This document shows positions 7,403-15,250 of a stretch of DNA of 64,000 bases, piece after piece. The translations under genes were made by a program, and so were the position numbers. Location: contig CAUZDY010000005.1 in the NCBI GenBank assembly GCA_963578805.1, positions 1-64,000 on the forward strand, written 5' to 3'. The notes under the pieces were generated by a model. That model had not been told where the DNA came from. It did not search any database and saw only the letters and a program-made list of their open reading frames with translations. Source of the stretch: CAUZIB01 sp963578805 (GTDB lineage Bacteria > Acidobacteriota > Vicinamibacteria > Vicinamibacterales > UBA8438). How positions within the stretch are numbered: position 1 is the stretch's first letter; every line of letters starts with the position of its first letter.

Positions 7403-8862
7403 TGTTTTCGGTCATGCCCCTGCTCGCGGTGCTGGCCCCGGCCGTGGGCGCGCTCCTCATCGCGTGCACGGGCGAGCGTCGCGCCAACTTGAGGGAGGTC
7501 TGTTCTGTAGCGGCGGGCGTGCTGTTGTTTGCTCTCATCGCCTCCATGATTCCGGATGTACTGGCTGGCCGCACGCCGGAATGCGTGCTCTTCAAGATCC
7601 TTCCCGGCATGGAGTTCGCCTTTCGGGTGGATGCCTTCGGTCTACTCTTCGCGTCAGGAGCATCGCTGTTGTGGATCCTGACGTCGTTCTACTCGATCGG
7701 CTACATGCGCTCGCTTCGGGAGCACGCTCAAACACGCTACTTTGCGTGTTTCGCCCTGGCTCTTTCTGCCACTATTGGGGTGGCCTTCTCCGCCAACCTC
7801 TTCACGCTGTTTCTGTTCTATGAAGTGTTGACTCTGGTCACTTACCCCCTCGTGGGTCACAAGGAGACGACCGAGGCCAGGGCAGGCGCCCGCAAGTACG
7901 TCATCTATCTACTGGGCGCCGCCAAGCTGTTCCTGCTCGCCGCCATCATCCTTACCTATAACGTGGCCGGCACCTTAGACTTTCGGAGCGGCGGGATACT
8001 GCCAGATGCGCTGCTCATCGAACAGCCCGTGCTTCTGCTCACGATCTTCGTTCTCTTCTTGTTTGGATTCGCCAAGAACGCGCTGATGCCGCTGCACAGC
8101 TGGCTGCCGGCAGCGATGGTGGCTCCAACGCCGGTGAGTGCATTGTTGCACGCGGTGGCAGTTGTCAAGACCGGAGTATTTTCTACACTCAGGATTTTTC
8201 TCTTCGTCTTCGGGCCTCACGCTATGCGCGAACTCGGCGCGGACCAAGTGGCCCTGGTTGCCGCGTCGGTGACGATCCTGGTCGCATCGCTCCTGGCGAT
8301 TGGTCAGGACAATCTCAAGGCCAGGCTGGCCTTCTCCACAGTGAGCCAGCTGTCTTACATAATCCTGGGAGCTGCGCTTTTGAACTCCAGCGGAGTGCTC
8401 GGCGGAGTTGCCCATATAACCAACCACGCCGTTTCGAAGATCACACTTTTCTTGTGCGCCGGCTCCATCTATGTGTCCACACGCAAAACCGAAATCAGCC
8501 AGTTCTCCGGCCTGGCCAAGCGCATGCCGTGGACCATGGCCGCATTTACGGTGGCCTCATTGAGTATCGTGGGCATTCCCCTCACCAGTGGGTTCGTTTC
8601 AAAGTGGTACCTCGCCCTCGGCACGCTGGAAAGCCAAAACCTTGCGTTGTTAGGGGTAATTCTCCTCAGCTCTCTCCTGAGCGCAGCTTACCTCGGTCCG
8701 ATTGTGTACAAGGCTTACTTTGAAGAAGAGGTGCCGACTCACGAGGAAGTCCGCGAGGTGCCCTGGATGGTGGCTCCCTTGGCCGTTAGCGCTGCTGCTA
8801 GCCTGCTCCTAGGACTTTACCCAGGTCCTATCCTGGAACTGGCCGGAAGGACATTACCTTGA
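7396..8862 (+). CDS. Extra antiporter-like subunit (MrpD/NuoM-type) of complex I
   Basis: 488 residues, about 14 transmembrane helices, Proton_antipo_M family. The functional residues are all present: TM5 glutamate in LFYEVLTLVTYP (E143), TM7 lysine in FGFAKNALMPLHSWLP (K227), TM8 His/Lys in LLHAVAVVKTG (H252, K258) and a late lysine in GFVSKWYLAL. It lacks the long lateral helix of NuoL. Because separate NuoL-type, NuoM and NuoN genes follow, this is a fourth antiporter module. It is closest in appearance to MrpD-like subunits found in multi-subunit Na+/H+ antiporters and some complex I clusters. Pumping of H+ or Na+ cannot be decided. It overlaps nuoK by 7 bp and the next gene by 4 bp. Confidence 0.85.
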   Translation: MVMFSVMPLLAVLAPAVGALLIACTGERRANLREVCSVAAGVLLFALIASMIPDVLAGRTPECVLFKILPGMEFAFRVDAFGLLFASGASLLWILTSFYSIGYMRSLREHAQTRYFACFALALSATIGVAFSANLFTLFLFYEVLTLVTYPLVGHKETTEARAGARKYVIYLLGAAKLFLLAAIILTYNVAGTLDFRSGGILPDALLIEQPVLLLTIFVLFLFGFAKNALMPLHSWLPAAMVAPTPVSALLHAVAVVKTGVFSTLRIFLFVFGPHAMRELGADQVALVAASVTILVASLLAIGQDNLKARLAFSTVSQLSYIILGAALLNSSGVLGGVAHITNHAVSKITLFLCAGSIYVSTRKTEISQFSGLAKRMPWTMAAFTVASLSIVGIPLTSGFVSKWYLALGTLESQNLALLGVILLSSLLSAAYLGPIVYKAYFEEEVPTHEEVREVPWMVAPLAVSAAASLLLGLYPGPILELAGRTLP

Positions 8863-9122
8863 ACTTCTTGGAGAGCCAGCTGGAAGATCCGGTTCGCTTC
8901 ACCAGGATCAAGCGCTGGTTTTATGTCGGTTTGGCGGTGGTGGCACTCGCCGAAATCGTTCTTCCGCGCGTCTTCGGCGGCCTGCATTCCCATTTCTCGT
9001 TCGAGAGCTTTCCGGCGTGGGGTTCGTTGTATGGATTGGCCTCCTGCGTTGCGATCATAGTGGTGTCAAAGGCCCTCGGAAAACTGTGGCTCATGCGCCG
9101 CGAGGACTACTATGACTCTTGA
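8859..9122 (+). CDS. Small two-helix membrane protein within the complex I operon
   Basis: 87 residues starting at TTG 8859, which overlaps the preceding stop (TTGA). Two hydrophobic stretches, about residues 23-42 and 57-75, flank a loop with an HSHFSFESFPAWGS segment; the C-terminus is polar (LMRREDYYDS). It overlaps the next antiporter gene by 11 bp, so its synthesis is coupled to both antiporter-like subunits. Similar small proteins sit beside MrpD-like genes in other genomes, so a bridging or accessory membrane subunit is plausible. I do not recognise a named family. Confidence 0.7.
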   Translation: MNFLESQLEDPVRFTRIKRWFYVGLAVVALAEIVLPRVFGGLHSHFSFESFPAWGSLYGLASCVAIIVVSKALGKLWLMRREDYYDS

Positions 9123-10878
9123 GTGGGTGCACCCGGGGATCTTGCTGATCCTGGGCGCCTGGCTCCTGCCGTTTCTCAAAGGTCGGCTCAAGCGCACGGC
9201 GATGCTCGTCCTGCCTGCCGCGGCACTGGTCGATTGCTTGCTTATGATGCCTGGGACCTATGGCGTGGCGAGCTTCCTCGGGCAGGAACTCGTGTTCGGC
9301 CGTGTGGACAGTTTGAGCCTAGTTTTTTCCTACGTCTTTTCACTCATGGCTCTCCTGGGCATGGTCTACTCGCTCCATGTTGAAGACGATTGCCAGCACG
9401 TGACCGCTCTGACTTATGCGGGGGGAGCACTCGGTGTGACATTTGCCGGGGACCTGCTCTCTCTGTATGTCTTCTGGGAGCTCATGGCGATTTCATCATC
9501 GCTGTTGGTGCTGCTGCGCCGGGAACCATCAGCCGTGGCAGCCGGGTTCCGTTACCTTCTGGTCCACGTATTCGGGGGCCTCATCCTCTTGGCAGGGATA
9601 GTGCTCTATTGGTCCGAGACAGGGTCTCTTGCCTTTGGGGATATGGGAGCTTCCTCCGGCGGACTAGCTTGGGCCATGATCCTCGCCGCCTTTCTCCTCA
9701 ACGCGGCGGTTCCACCCCTCGGGGCATGGCTCCCAGACGCGTACCCCGAGGCTACAGTCACCGGCGCGGTCTTCATGACTGCCTTCACAACGAAGTCCGC
9801 CGTCTATGCTTTGATCCGAGGCTATCCTGGGGCGGAGATCCTGGTCTGGGTGGGAGCCCTCATGGCGGTCTACGGCGTAGTCTACGCGGTGCTTGAAAAC
9901 GACGCACGCCGACTGTTGGCCTACCACATTATTAGCCAAGTCGGCTACATGGTCTGCGGTGTGGGAATCGGGACCGCGCTGGCCACAAACGGGGCCACGG
10001 CCCACGCCTTCGCGCACATCCTGTACAAGGCGCTCCTCTTTATGGGAGCCGGCGCCGTCCTGCAGATGACCGGGGTACGAAAGCTCAGCGAAATGGGCGG
10101 GCTTTACAAGACGATGCCGGTCACGCTCGGCCTCTACATGATCGGTGCCTTTGCTATTTCTGCAGTGCCGCTCTTCAGTGGCTTTGTGAGTAAGTCCATG
10201 GTGATTTCTGCCGCCGGTGAGGCTCACCAGGGTCTGATTTTTCTCATGCTCACTCTAGCCTCGGCTGGAACTTTCTTGCACACGGGCCTGAAGCTTCCCT
10301 ATTTTATGTTCTTCGGCGTAGATTCAGGCCGTCGAGCACAGGAACCACCCACGAATATGCTTGTGGCTATGGGCCTTGCTGCAGCCGCGTGCGTCTTAAT
10401 TGGGGTTTTCCCAGGGCTCCTGTACGCGTACCTCCCATTCCCGGTGGACTACGTCCCGTATACGATGCAACACGTCACAAGCACACTTGGGATGTTGGGC
10501 TTCACCGCGCTGGGTTTCTTCCTGCTACTCAAGCACCTTGACCCCGAGCCCGCGATGAGCCTCGACACGGACTGGTTCTACCGCCGAGGTTCGGTCGGGT
10601 TTGTGAGGTTGGTCCAGAAACCCTTAGCGCGTCTGGAGTACGACTTTGTCTCAGAGATCTATGAGTTTGTGATACAACGGCCTGTTTTAGCCGTGGCAAA
10701 TCTCTTACGTAAATTCGACAGCACCGTCATCGATACAGGAATCATGGGCGTGGGACATTCGGCCCAGAGCCTGGGCCAAGTCTTGAAGACGGTGGCTAGC
10801 GGACATACGCAGCACTATGGGCTAATCATGGCGGTCGGAATTCTGGCACTCGTGGCCCTGATATCGCTTGTGTCATGA
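9112..10878 (+). CDS. NuoL-type antiporter subunit (MrpD-like core with lateral-helix tail)
   Basis: 588 residues. Residues 1-470 form a MrpD-like antiporter core with the TM5 glutamate in VFWELMAISSS (E123) and TM8 lysine in FTTKSAVYALIRG (K228). At the TM7 position the usual lysine is replaced by asparagine (N197 in FLLNAAVPPLGAWLPDAY). Residues from about 480 (LDTDWFYRR) resemble the NuoL tail: an amphipathic stretch with FVSEIYEFVIQRPVLAVAN, then FDSTVIDTGIMG, and a final helix preceded by SGHTQHYGLIM. That layout fits the lateral helix plus TM16 anchor of NuoL, so this gene probably fills the NuoL place. It overlaps nuoM by 4 bp. Confidence 0.85.
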   Translation: MTLEWVHPGILLILGAWLLPFLKGRLKRTAMLVLPAAALVDCLLMMPGTYGVASFLGQELVFGRVDSLSLVFSYVFSLMALLGMVYSLHVEDDCQHVTALTYAGGALGVTFAGDLLSLYVFWELMAISSSLLVLLRREPSAVAAGFRYLLVHVFGGLILLAGIVLYWSETGSLAFGDMGASSGGLAWAMILAAFLLNAAVPPLGAWLPDAYPEATVTGAVFMTAFTTKSAVYALIRGYPGAEILVWVGALMAVYGVVYAVLENDARRLLAYHIISQVGYMVCGVGIGTALATNGATAHAFAHILYKALLFMGAGAVLQMTGVRKLSEMGGLYKTMPVTLGLYMIGAFAISAVPLFSGFVSKSMVISAAGEAHQGLIFLMLTLASAGTFLHTGLKLPYFMFFGVDSGRRAQEPPTNMLVAMGLAAAACVLIGVFPGLLYAYLPFPVDYVPYTMQHVTSTLGMLGFTALGFFLLLKHLDPEPAMSLDTDWFYRRGSVGFVRLVQKPLARLEYDFVSEIYEFVIQRPVLAVANLLRKFDSTVIDTGIMGVGHSAQSLGQVLKTVASGHTQHYGLIMAVGILALVALISLVS

Positions 10879-12344
10879 CGACCTATCCAGTTCTCACCGT
10901 CACGATATTTCTGCCTCTCGTGGGTGCGGCTTTGATTCTGCTTTTTGGCGGCGAACGACTCGCGCGCTGGATCGCCCTGGCCACCACCCTGGGCACTCTT
11001 GCTGTTTCGGCTCCGCTCTATCTGCATTTCGACAAGGCCTCGAGCACCCTGCAATTCGTCGAGTCTCGAGACTGGATCCCGTCGTTGAACATCGCCTACG
11101 CCCTGGGCGTCGACGGTATCAGCCTCCCGTTCATCTTTCTCGCCACACTGCTGAGCATCCTTTGTGTCAGCGCTTCGTGGACTGCAGTCCAAACGAGAGT
11201 GGGAGAGTTCTACGCGGCGCTTTTGGTTGCGGAGACGGCTATGATCGGGCTTTTCGCCGCATCGAATCTTTTACTCTTCTTTATCTTCTGGGAGCTCATA
11301 CTTGTTCCGCTCTTTCTCCTCATCGGTGTGTGGGGAGGCCCGGAGCGCGTCTATGCAGCTGTCAAGTTTTTGATTTTCACTCTGGCCGGAAGCGTCTTGA
11401 TGCTTGTGGGCATCATCGCCTTGTACGTTACCTTGGGCACGCTTGACTTCAAGGCCATGGCCCAGGCCGGGGAGAGCCTTCAGCCTGTTCACCAAGCCTG
11501 GCTCTTTGCGGCTTTTCTGGCTGCCTTCGCGGTCAAGGTACCCATGTTCCCGGTGCACACCTGGCTCCCGAACGCTCACACCGAGGCCCCTACTGCGGGA
11601 AGTGTCATCCTGGCCGGGATACTCCTTAAGATGGGCGCGTACGGTTTCCTGCGGGTTTCGATTCCCGTGCTTCCAGACGCCGTCGAACTTTTCCTCCCGG
11701 CCATGCTGGTTATCTCTGCGGTGGCCATCGTCTACGGCGCGTACGTGACCTTGGCCCAGACCGACGTCAAACGCCTCATTGCCTACTCGAGTGTTAGCCA
11801 CATGGGCTTCGTCACCCTGGGTATCTTCACACTCAACCAGAGCGGAGTCGAGGGCGCGATCCTCCAGATGATCAACCATGGGATCATCTCGGCCGCGCTC
11901 TTCTTGTGCATCGGTATGATCTACGAGCGTACCCACACGCGCGAGATCAAAGACTACGGGGGAGTTGCGAAAACCGCGCCGGTCTATTCGACGTTGCTAG
12001 CGCTGTTTTGTCTGGCGGCCGCAGGAGTCCCGGGTTTAAATTCATTCGTTGGGGAGTTCCTCATCATCGGCGGTGCCTTCCAGACCCAGGTCTGGCTGGG
12101 AGCCATGGCTGTCTGGGGAGTCGCTTTGGGAACTGCCTATCTGATTTGGCTCTATTACCGAGTTGTCATGGGCGAGCTCAACTCAGGGCTTGAGGGACTC
12201 AGGCTTGAGCTCAACGCCCGCGAAGTCGCAACCTTGGCTCCACTGGCCTTACTCGCCGTGTGCCTTGGCCTGTACCCGGAGTGCGTCCTCTCATACCTTC
12301 GTGCTCCCGTGACGGAACTCCTAGCTGCCGGAGCTATACCGTGA
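10875..12344 (+). CDS. nuoM: NADH-quinone oxidoreductase subunit M
   Basis: 489 residues, about 14 helices, normal NuoM length. TM5 glutamate is in FFIFWELILVPLFLL, TM7 lysine in AVKVPMFPVHTWLPNAH, and TM8 lysine in GILLKMGAYGFLR. NHGIISAALFLCIGMIYERTHTR is characteristic of NuoM. It is one of the proton-translocating modules of the membrane arm. ATG 10875 overlaps the upstream stop, and its stop overlaps the GTG of nuoN (GTGA). Confidence 0.96.
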   Translation: MTTYPVLTVTIFLPLVGAALILLFGGERLARWIALATTLGTLAVSAPLYLHFDKASSTLQFVESRDWIPSLNIAYALGVDGISLPFIFLATLLSILCVSASWTAVQTRVGEFYAALLVAETAMIGLFAASNLLLFFIFWELILVPLFLLIGVWGGPERVYAAVKFLIFTLAGSVLMLVGIIALYVTLGTLDFKAMAQAGESLQPVHQAWLFAAFLAAFAVKVPMFPVHTWLPNAHTEAPTAGSVILAGILLKMGAYGFLRVSIPVLPDAVELFLPAMLVISAVAIVYGAYVTLAQTDVKRLIAYSSVSHMGFVTLGIFTLNQSGVEGAILQMINHGIISAALFLCIGMIYERTHTREIKDYGGVAKTAPVYSTLLALFCLAAAGVPGLNSFVGEFLIIGGAFQTQVWLGAMAVWGVALGTAYLIWLYYRVVMGELNSGLEGLRLELNAREVATLAPLALLAVCLGLYPECVLSYLRAPVTELLAAGAIP

Positions 12345-13762
12345 TTGGTGCGACCCTGTCTGACCTGGGGCTACTAGTCCCAGAACTGATACTGGTCGGG
12401 ATGGCCTCGATGCTCGTTCTCGCGGCACGCCGGATCCAGAGAGCGCCCGTGGCTGTGGTCGGAACGGTCCTTGCCGCGCTGGCTGCCACCCTGGTCGCGG
12501 GTTGGGATTTGTCCGGGGGTGCTAGGACAGGGTTTGGTGGCATGATCACCCTGGATGGTTACTCCCAATTCTTCAAGGTCCTCATCGGCGTGACCCTAGC
12601 TCTGGCCGCGCTTCTCTCGGTAAGAAGCGTCGATCGGGATCAGGTTCCGCGTGCCGAGTACCATGTCCTACTCCTGTTGGCCTCGACGGGAATGATGCTC
12701 GCAGTTTCAGCTCTGGATCTTCTGGTCGTGTACCTGGGCCTGGAGCTCATGACCATTTGCTCCTACATCCTGGTCGGGATCAGGGTGGAGAGGCCGACGT
12801 CAAATGAGGCTGCGACTAAATATTTCCTGCTGAGTTCCTTCGCTTCGGCCCTGCTTCTGTACGGGATAAGTCTGACCTACGGAGTGACAGGCACCACAGA
12901 CTTTTCAGCCATTGCCCTGGCTCTTTCTGAGCAAGACACGGGGAGTAACCCTCTTCTCTTGGCGGCCATAGGACTAGTGGCCGCGGGGCTTGCCTTTAAG
13001 GTTTCAGCAGTACCCTTCCATGCTTGGGTGCCGGACGCATACCAAGGCGCGAGCGCCCCGGTTGCGGCTTTTTTGGCGGCCGGTTCTAAGGCGGCTGGCT
13101 TGGCTGTGCTGGGCCGGGTATGCGTGGTCGCGTTCGGCTCAGAGGCCCATGTCTTGTCCGTGTTTTTGGCGGGGCTTGCCGCCCTCTCTATCGTCGTGGG
13201 GAGTTTTATCGCCTTATCCCAAACCGACATGAAACGGTTACTAGCCTATTCTTCCATTACGCACGTGGGCTACGCTCTCTTGGGCCTCATGGCTGGTACG
13301 TCCGAAGGGGTCTCGGCGACAATGACGTATGCCTTCTTCTATGTCTTCATGACAATCGGAACCTTTGGGGTGATCATCGCTCTGGGTGAGCGAGGGGAGC
13401 ACCTAAACGGCTATCAAGGCCTGGCCTCGCAACGGCCCGGAACAGCCATGCTCATGCTGATCTTCCTCCTGTCTCTGACTGGAATCCCTCCAACGGCCGG
13501 GTTCGTGGCCAAGTTCGTCGTAATCATGAGCGCAGTGCGTGAGGGGTTTGTGGTATTGGCTGTCCTCGCGGTGGCTTGCAGTGTGGTAACGGCGTTCATC
13601 TATATGCGCGTGGCGGTCCTCATGTACATGAAGGAGCCGCAGGAGACAGCCCCGTCGCGCTTCCCCGTAGCGGTGTCGGCAGCACTTGCCGTCGCCGCAC
13701 TGGTCACGGTTATCGGTGGAATTTCCCCAGGCATCCTCGCGCCCTGGGCGGTGTCACCGTGA
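12341..13762 (+). CDS. nuoN: NADH-quinone oxidoreductase subunit N
   Basis: 473 residues from GTG 12341. An upstream in-frame ATG at 12260 would run through nuoM coding sequence and adds nothing homologous. Membrane antiporter-like subunit with LVVYLGLELMTICSYIL (TM5 acid), GLAFKVSAVPFHAWVPDAYQGA (TM7 lysine) and GSKAAGLAVLGR (TM8 lysine). LAYSSITHVGYALLG is the usual NuoN signature. It ends the J-to-N block; after it comes the largest spacer inside the operon (43 bp) before nuoA. Confidence 0.95.
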   Translation: MIGATLSDLGLLVPELILVGMASMLVLAARRIQRAPVAVVGTVLAALAATLVAGWDLSGGARTGFGGMITLDGYSQFFKVLIGVTLALAALLSVRSVDRDQVPRAEYHVLLLLASTGMMLAVSALDLLVVYLGLELMTICSYILVGIRVERPTSNEAATKYFLLSSFASALLLYGISLTYGVTGTTDFSAIALALSEQDTGSNPLLLAAIGLVAAGLAFKVSAVPFHAWVPDAYQGASAPVAAFLAAGSKAAGLAVLGRVCVVAFGSEAHVLSVFLAGLAALSIVVGSFIALSQTDMKRLLAYSSITHVGYALLGLMAGTSEGVSATMTYAFFYVFMTIGTFGVIIALGERGEHLNGYQGLASQRPGTAMLMLIFLLSLTGIPPTAGFVAKFVVIMSAVREGFVVLAVLAVACSVVTAFIYMRVAVLMYMKEPQETAPSRFPVAVSAALAVAALVTVIGGISPGILAPWAVSP

Positions 13763-13805
13763 TGTCGATCGATCATGGGGTAAGAGATCGTGAGGGTATC
13801 GACTC
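13763..13805 (+). other. 43-bp spacer joining nuoN to nuoA (candidate permutation joint)
   Basis: All other neighbours in this operon overlap or are separated by at most 8 bp; only N and A are set apart. The spacer carries GAGGG about 8 nt before the TTG start of nuoA, and a 15-codon frame opens on an ATG overlapping the nuoN stop (13762-13809). It marks where the J-N block meets the A-I block. Confidence 0.55.
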
Positions 13806-14159
13806 TTGAACGAATATATCGGGATCGCGGTCATGCTTGTTCTGGCGGCAGGCCTCACGGCCACGATGGTGGCGTTGGGCTCTACGCTGGGTAAGAAGAA
13901 TTCTACGCGCGTGAAGCTGGAGCCCTTCGAGTGCGGAAAAGAGCCCTTTTCCCTCCCGATCGGGAAGTTGTCGATCAAGTTCTATTTGACCGCAATTCTA
14001 TTTATCTTATTCGACGTCGAAGTCGTCTTCCTCTATCCATGGGCCGTGGTCTACCGCACGCTGGGGATCCTGGGGCTGGTCGAGATGGGGGTTTTTTTGG
14101 GGATCTTGATGGTGGGCTACGTTTACGCTTGGGACATCGGCGCCCTGGACTGGGAGTGA
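13806..14159 (+). CDS. nuoA: NADH-quinone oxidoreductase subunit A
   Basis: 117 residues, three helices. FECGKEPF is the conserved loop that contacts the quinone-site region, and ILFILFDVEVVFLYPWA holds the conserved Asp/Glu pair of helix 2. TTG 13806 is chosen because GAGGG lies at the right distance; the first ATG, at 13833, would remove part of helix 1. It is separated by 1 bp from nuoB. Confidence 0.94.
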   Translation: MNEYIGIAVMLVLAAGLTATMVALGSTLGKKNSTRVKLEPFECGKEPFSLPIGKLSIKFYLTAILFILFDVEVVFLYPWAVVYRTLGILGLVEMGVFLGILMVGYVYAWDIGALDWE

Positions 14160-14160
14160 C

Positions 14161-14664
14161 ATGCAGAATGATCCGTCGTATTTCACCAGCCGCCTTGATG
14201 AGGCCATCGGATGGGCGCGGAAGTACTCGATTTTCCAGTACCCCTTCGTAACGGCGTGCTGCGGGATGGAGTACATGGCCACGGCCTGCTCTCACTACGA
14301 TGTGGACCGCTTTGGCGCGGGCCTCCCTCGATTTTCACCGCGCCAAGCCGACGTCCTCTTCGTCGTGGGCACGATCAGTCACAAGATGGCGCCGGTATTG
14401 AAACGCATCCATGATCAGATGGCTGAGCCTAACTGGGTGGTCGCCTTCGGAGTCTGCACCTGCACCGGTGGGTTCTATGATAACTACGCAACCGTGATGG
14501 GTATTGACACGATCATGCCGGTGGATGTTTACATCCCCGGATGTCCACCGCGGCCAGAGATGGTTCTGGACGGTCTAATGAAGCTCCAAGACAAGATTCA
14601 GAGCCAGCACACCACGGGTAAGCGGGCCGCGCCCGAATCTCGTCCGGCGATCCTCTCGGCATGA
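14161..14664 (+). CDS. nuoB: NADH-quinone oxidoreductase subunit B
   Basis: 167 residues. It holds the terminal cluster N2, whose ligands are visible with family spacing: tandem C33-C34 in TACCGMEYM, C99 in FGVCTCTGG and C128 in YIPGCPPRPE. N2 passes electrons to quinone at the interface with NuoD. The protein belongs to the peripheral arm on the cytosolic side. It ends 4 bp inside nuoC. Confidence 0.97.
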   Translation: MQNDPSYFTSRLDEAIGWARKYSIFQYPFVTACCGMEYMATACSHYDVDRFGAGLPRFSPRQADVLFVVGTISHKMAPVLKRIHDQMAEPNWVVAFGVCTCTGGFYDNYATVMGIDTIMPVDVYIPGCPPRPEMVLDGLMKLQDKIQSQHTTGKRAAPESRPAILSA

Positions 14665-15242
14665 CTGACTCATTTTTGATCAAGTCGGTCACAGACCAGT
14701 TCCCTGATGCGGCCTTGGCGTCCCACGCATACCGGGGCGACGCCACCGTGGTTCTGCGTCGAGAGTCCCTGCTCGAAGTGGCGCGGTTTCTTAAGGAAGA
14801 CCCCACCACGCAGATGAACTTCCTCATGGATTTGACCGCAGTGGACTACTCCACTTTCGGGAAGGGTCCCGCTCTAGCGTTCTTCTCTTCCTCCGGAGTA
14901 TCGGTGAGGCCAACGCCTGAGATGCCGGATCAGGACCCCTGGCCTGGGCCGCCGGACGACGCGCGGTTCGCAGTCTTGTACCACTTCTATTCCACTACCC
15001 ACAAACATCGACTGCGGCTGGTGGTGCCGGTGGAAGAGGCTACCCCCGAGGTGGATTCCCTGACTGCGCTGTGGCCCGGAGCCAACTGGCTCGAGCGCGA
15101 GGCCTGGGACATGTTCGGGGTCGGCTTTCGGGGGCATCCGGACCTAAGGCGGATCCTTATGTACGAAGAGTTCGACGGCCACCCGCTCCGCAAGGACTAT
15201 CCCGTCAACAAACGTCAACCCCTGATCGGGCCGAAGAACTAG
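14661..15242 (+). CDS. nuoC: NADH-quinone oxidoreductase subunit C
   Basis: 193 residues, the 30-kDa subunit of the peripheral arm. Family signatures are MNFLMDLTAVDYSTFG near residue 52 and the C-terminal WLEREAWDMFGVGFRGHPDLRRIL, followed by GHPLRKDYPVN. No cofactor. NuoC and NuoD are separate genes here, unlike the fused NuoCD of enterobacteria. ATG 14661 overlaps the nuoB stop. Confidence 0.96.
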   Translation: MTDSFLIKSVTDQFPDAALASHAYRGDATVVLRRESLLEVARFLKEDPTTQMNFLMDLTAVDYSTFGKGPALAFFSSSGVSVRPTPEMPDQDPWPGPPDDARFAVLYHFYSTTHKHRLRLVVPVEEATPEVDSLTALWPGANWLEREAWDMFGVGFRGHPDLRRILMYEEFDGHPLRKDYPVNKRQPLIGPKN

Positions 15243-15250
15243 TCGTGTCC

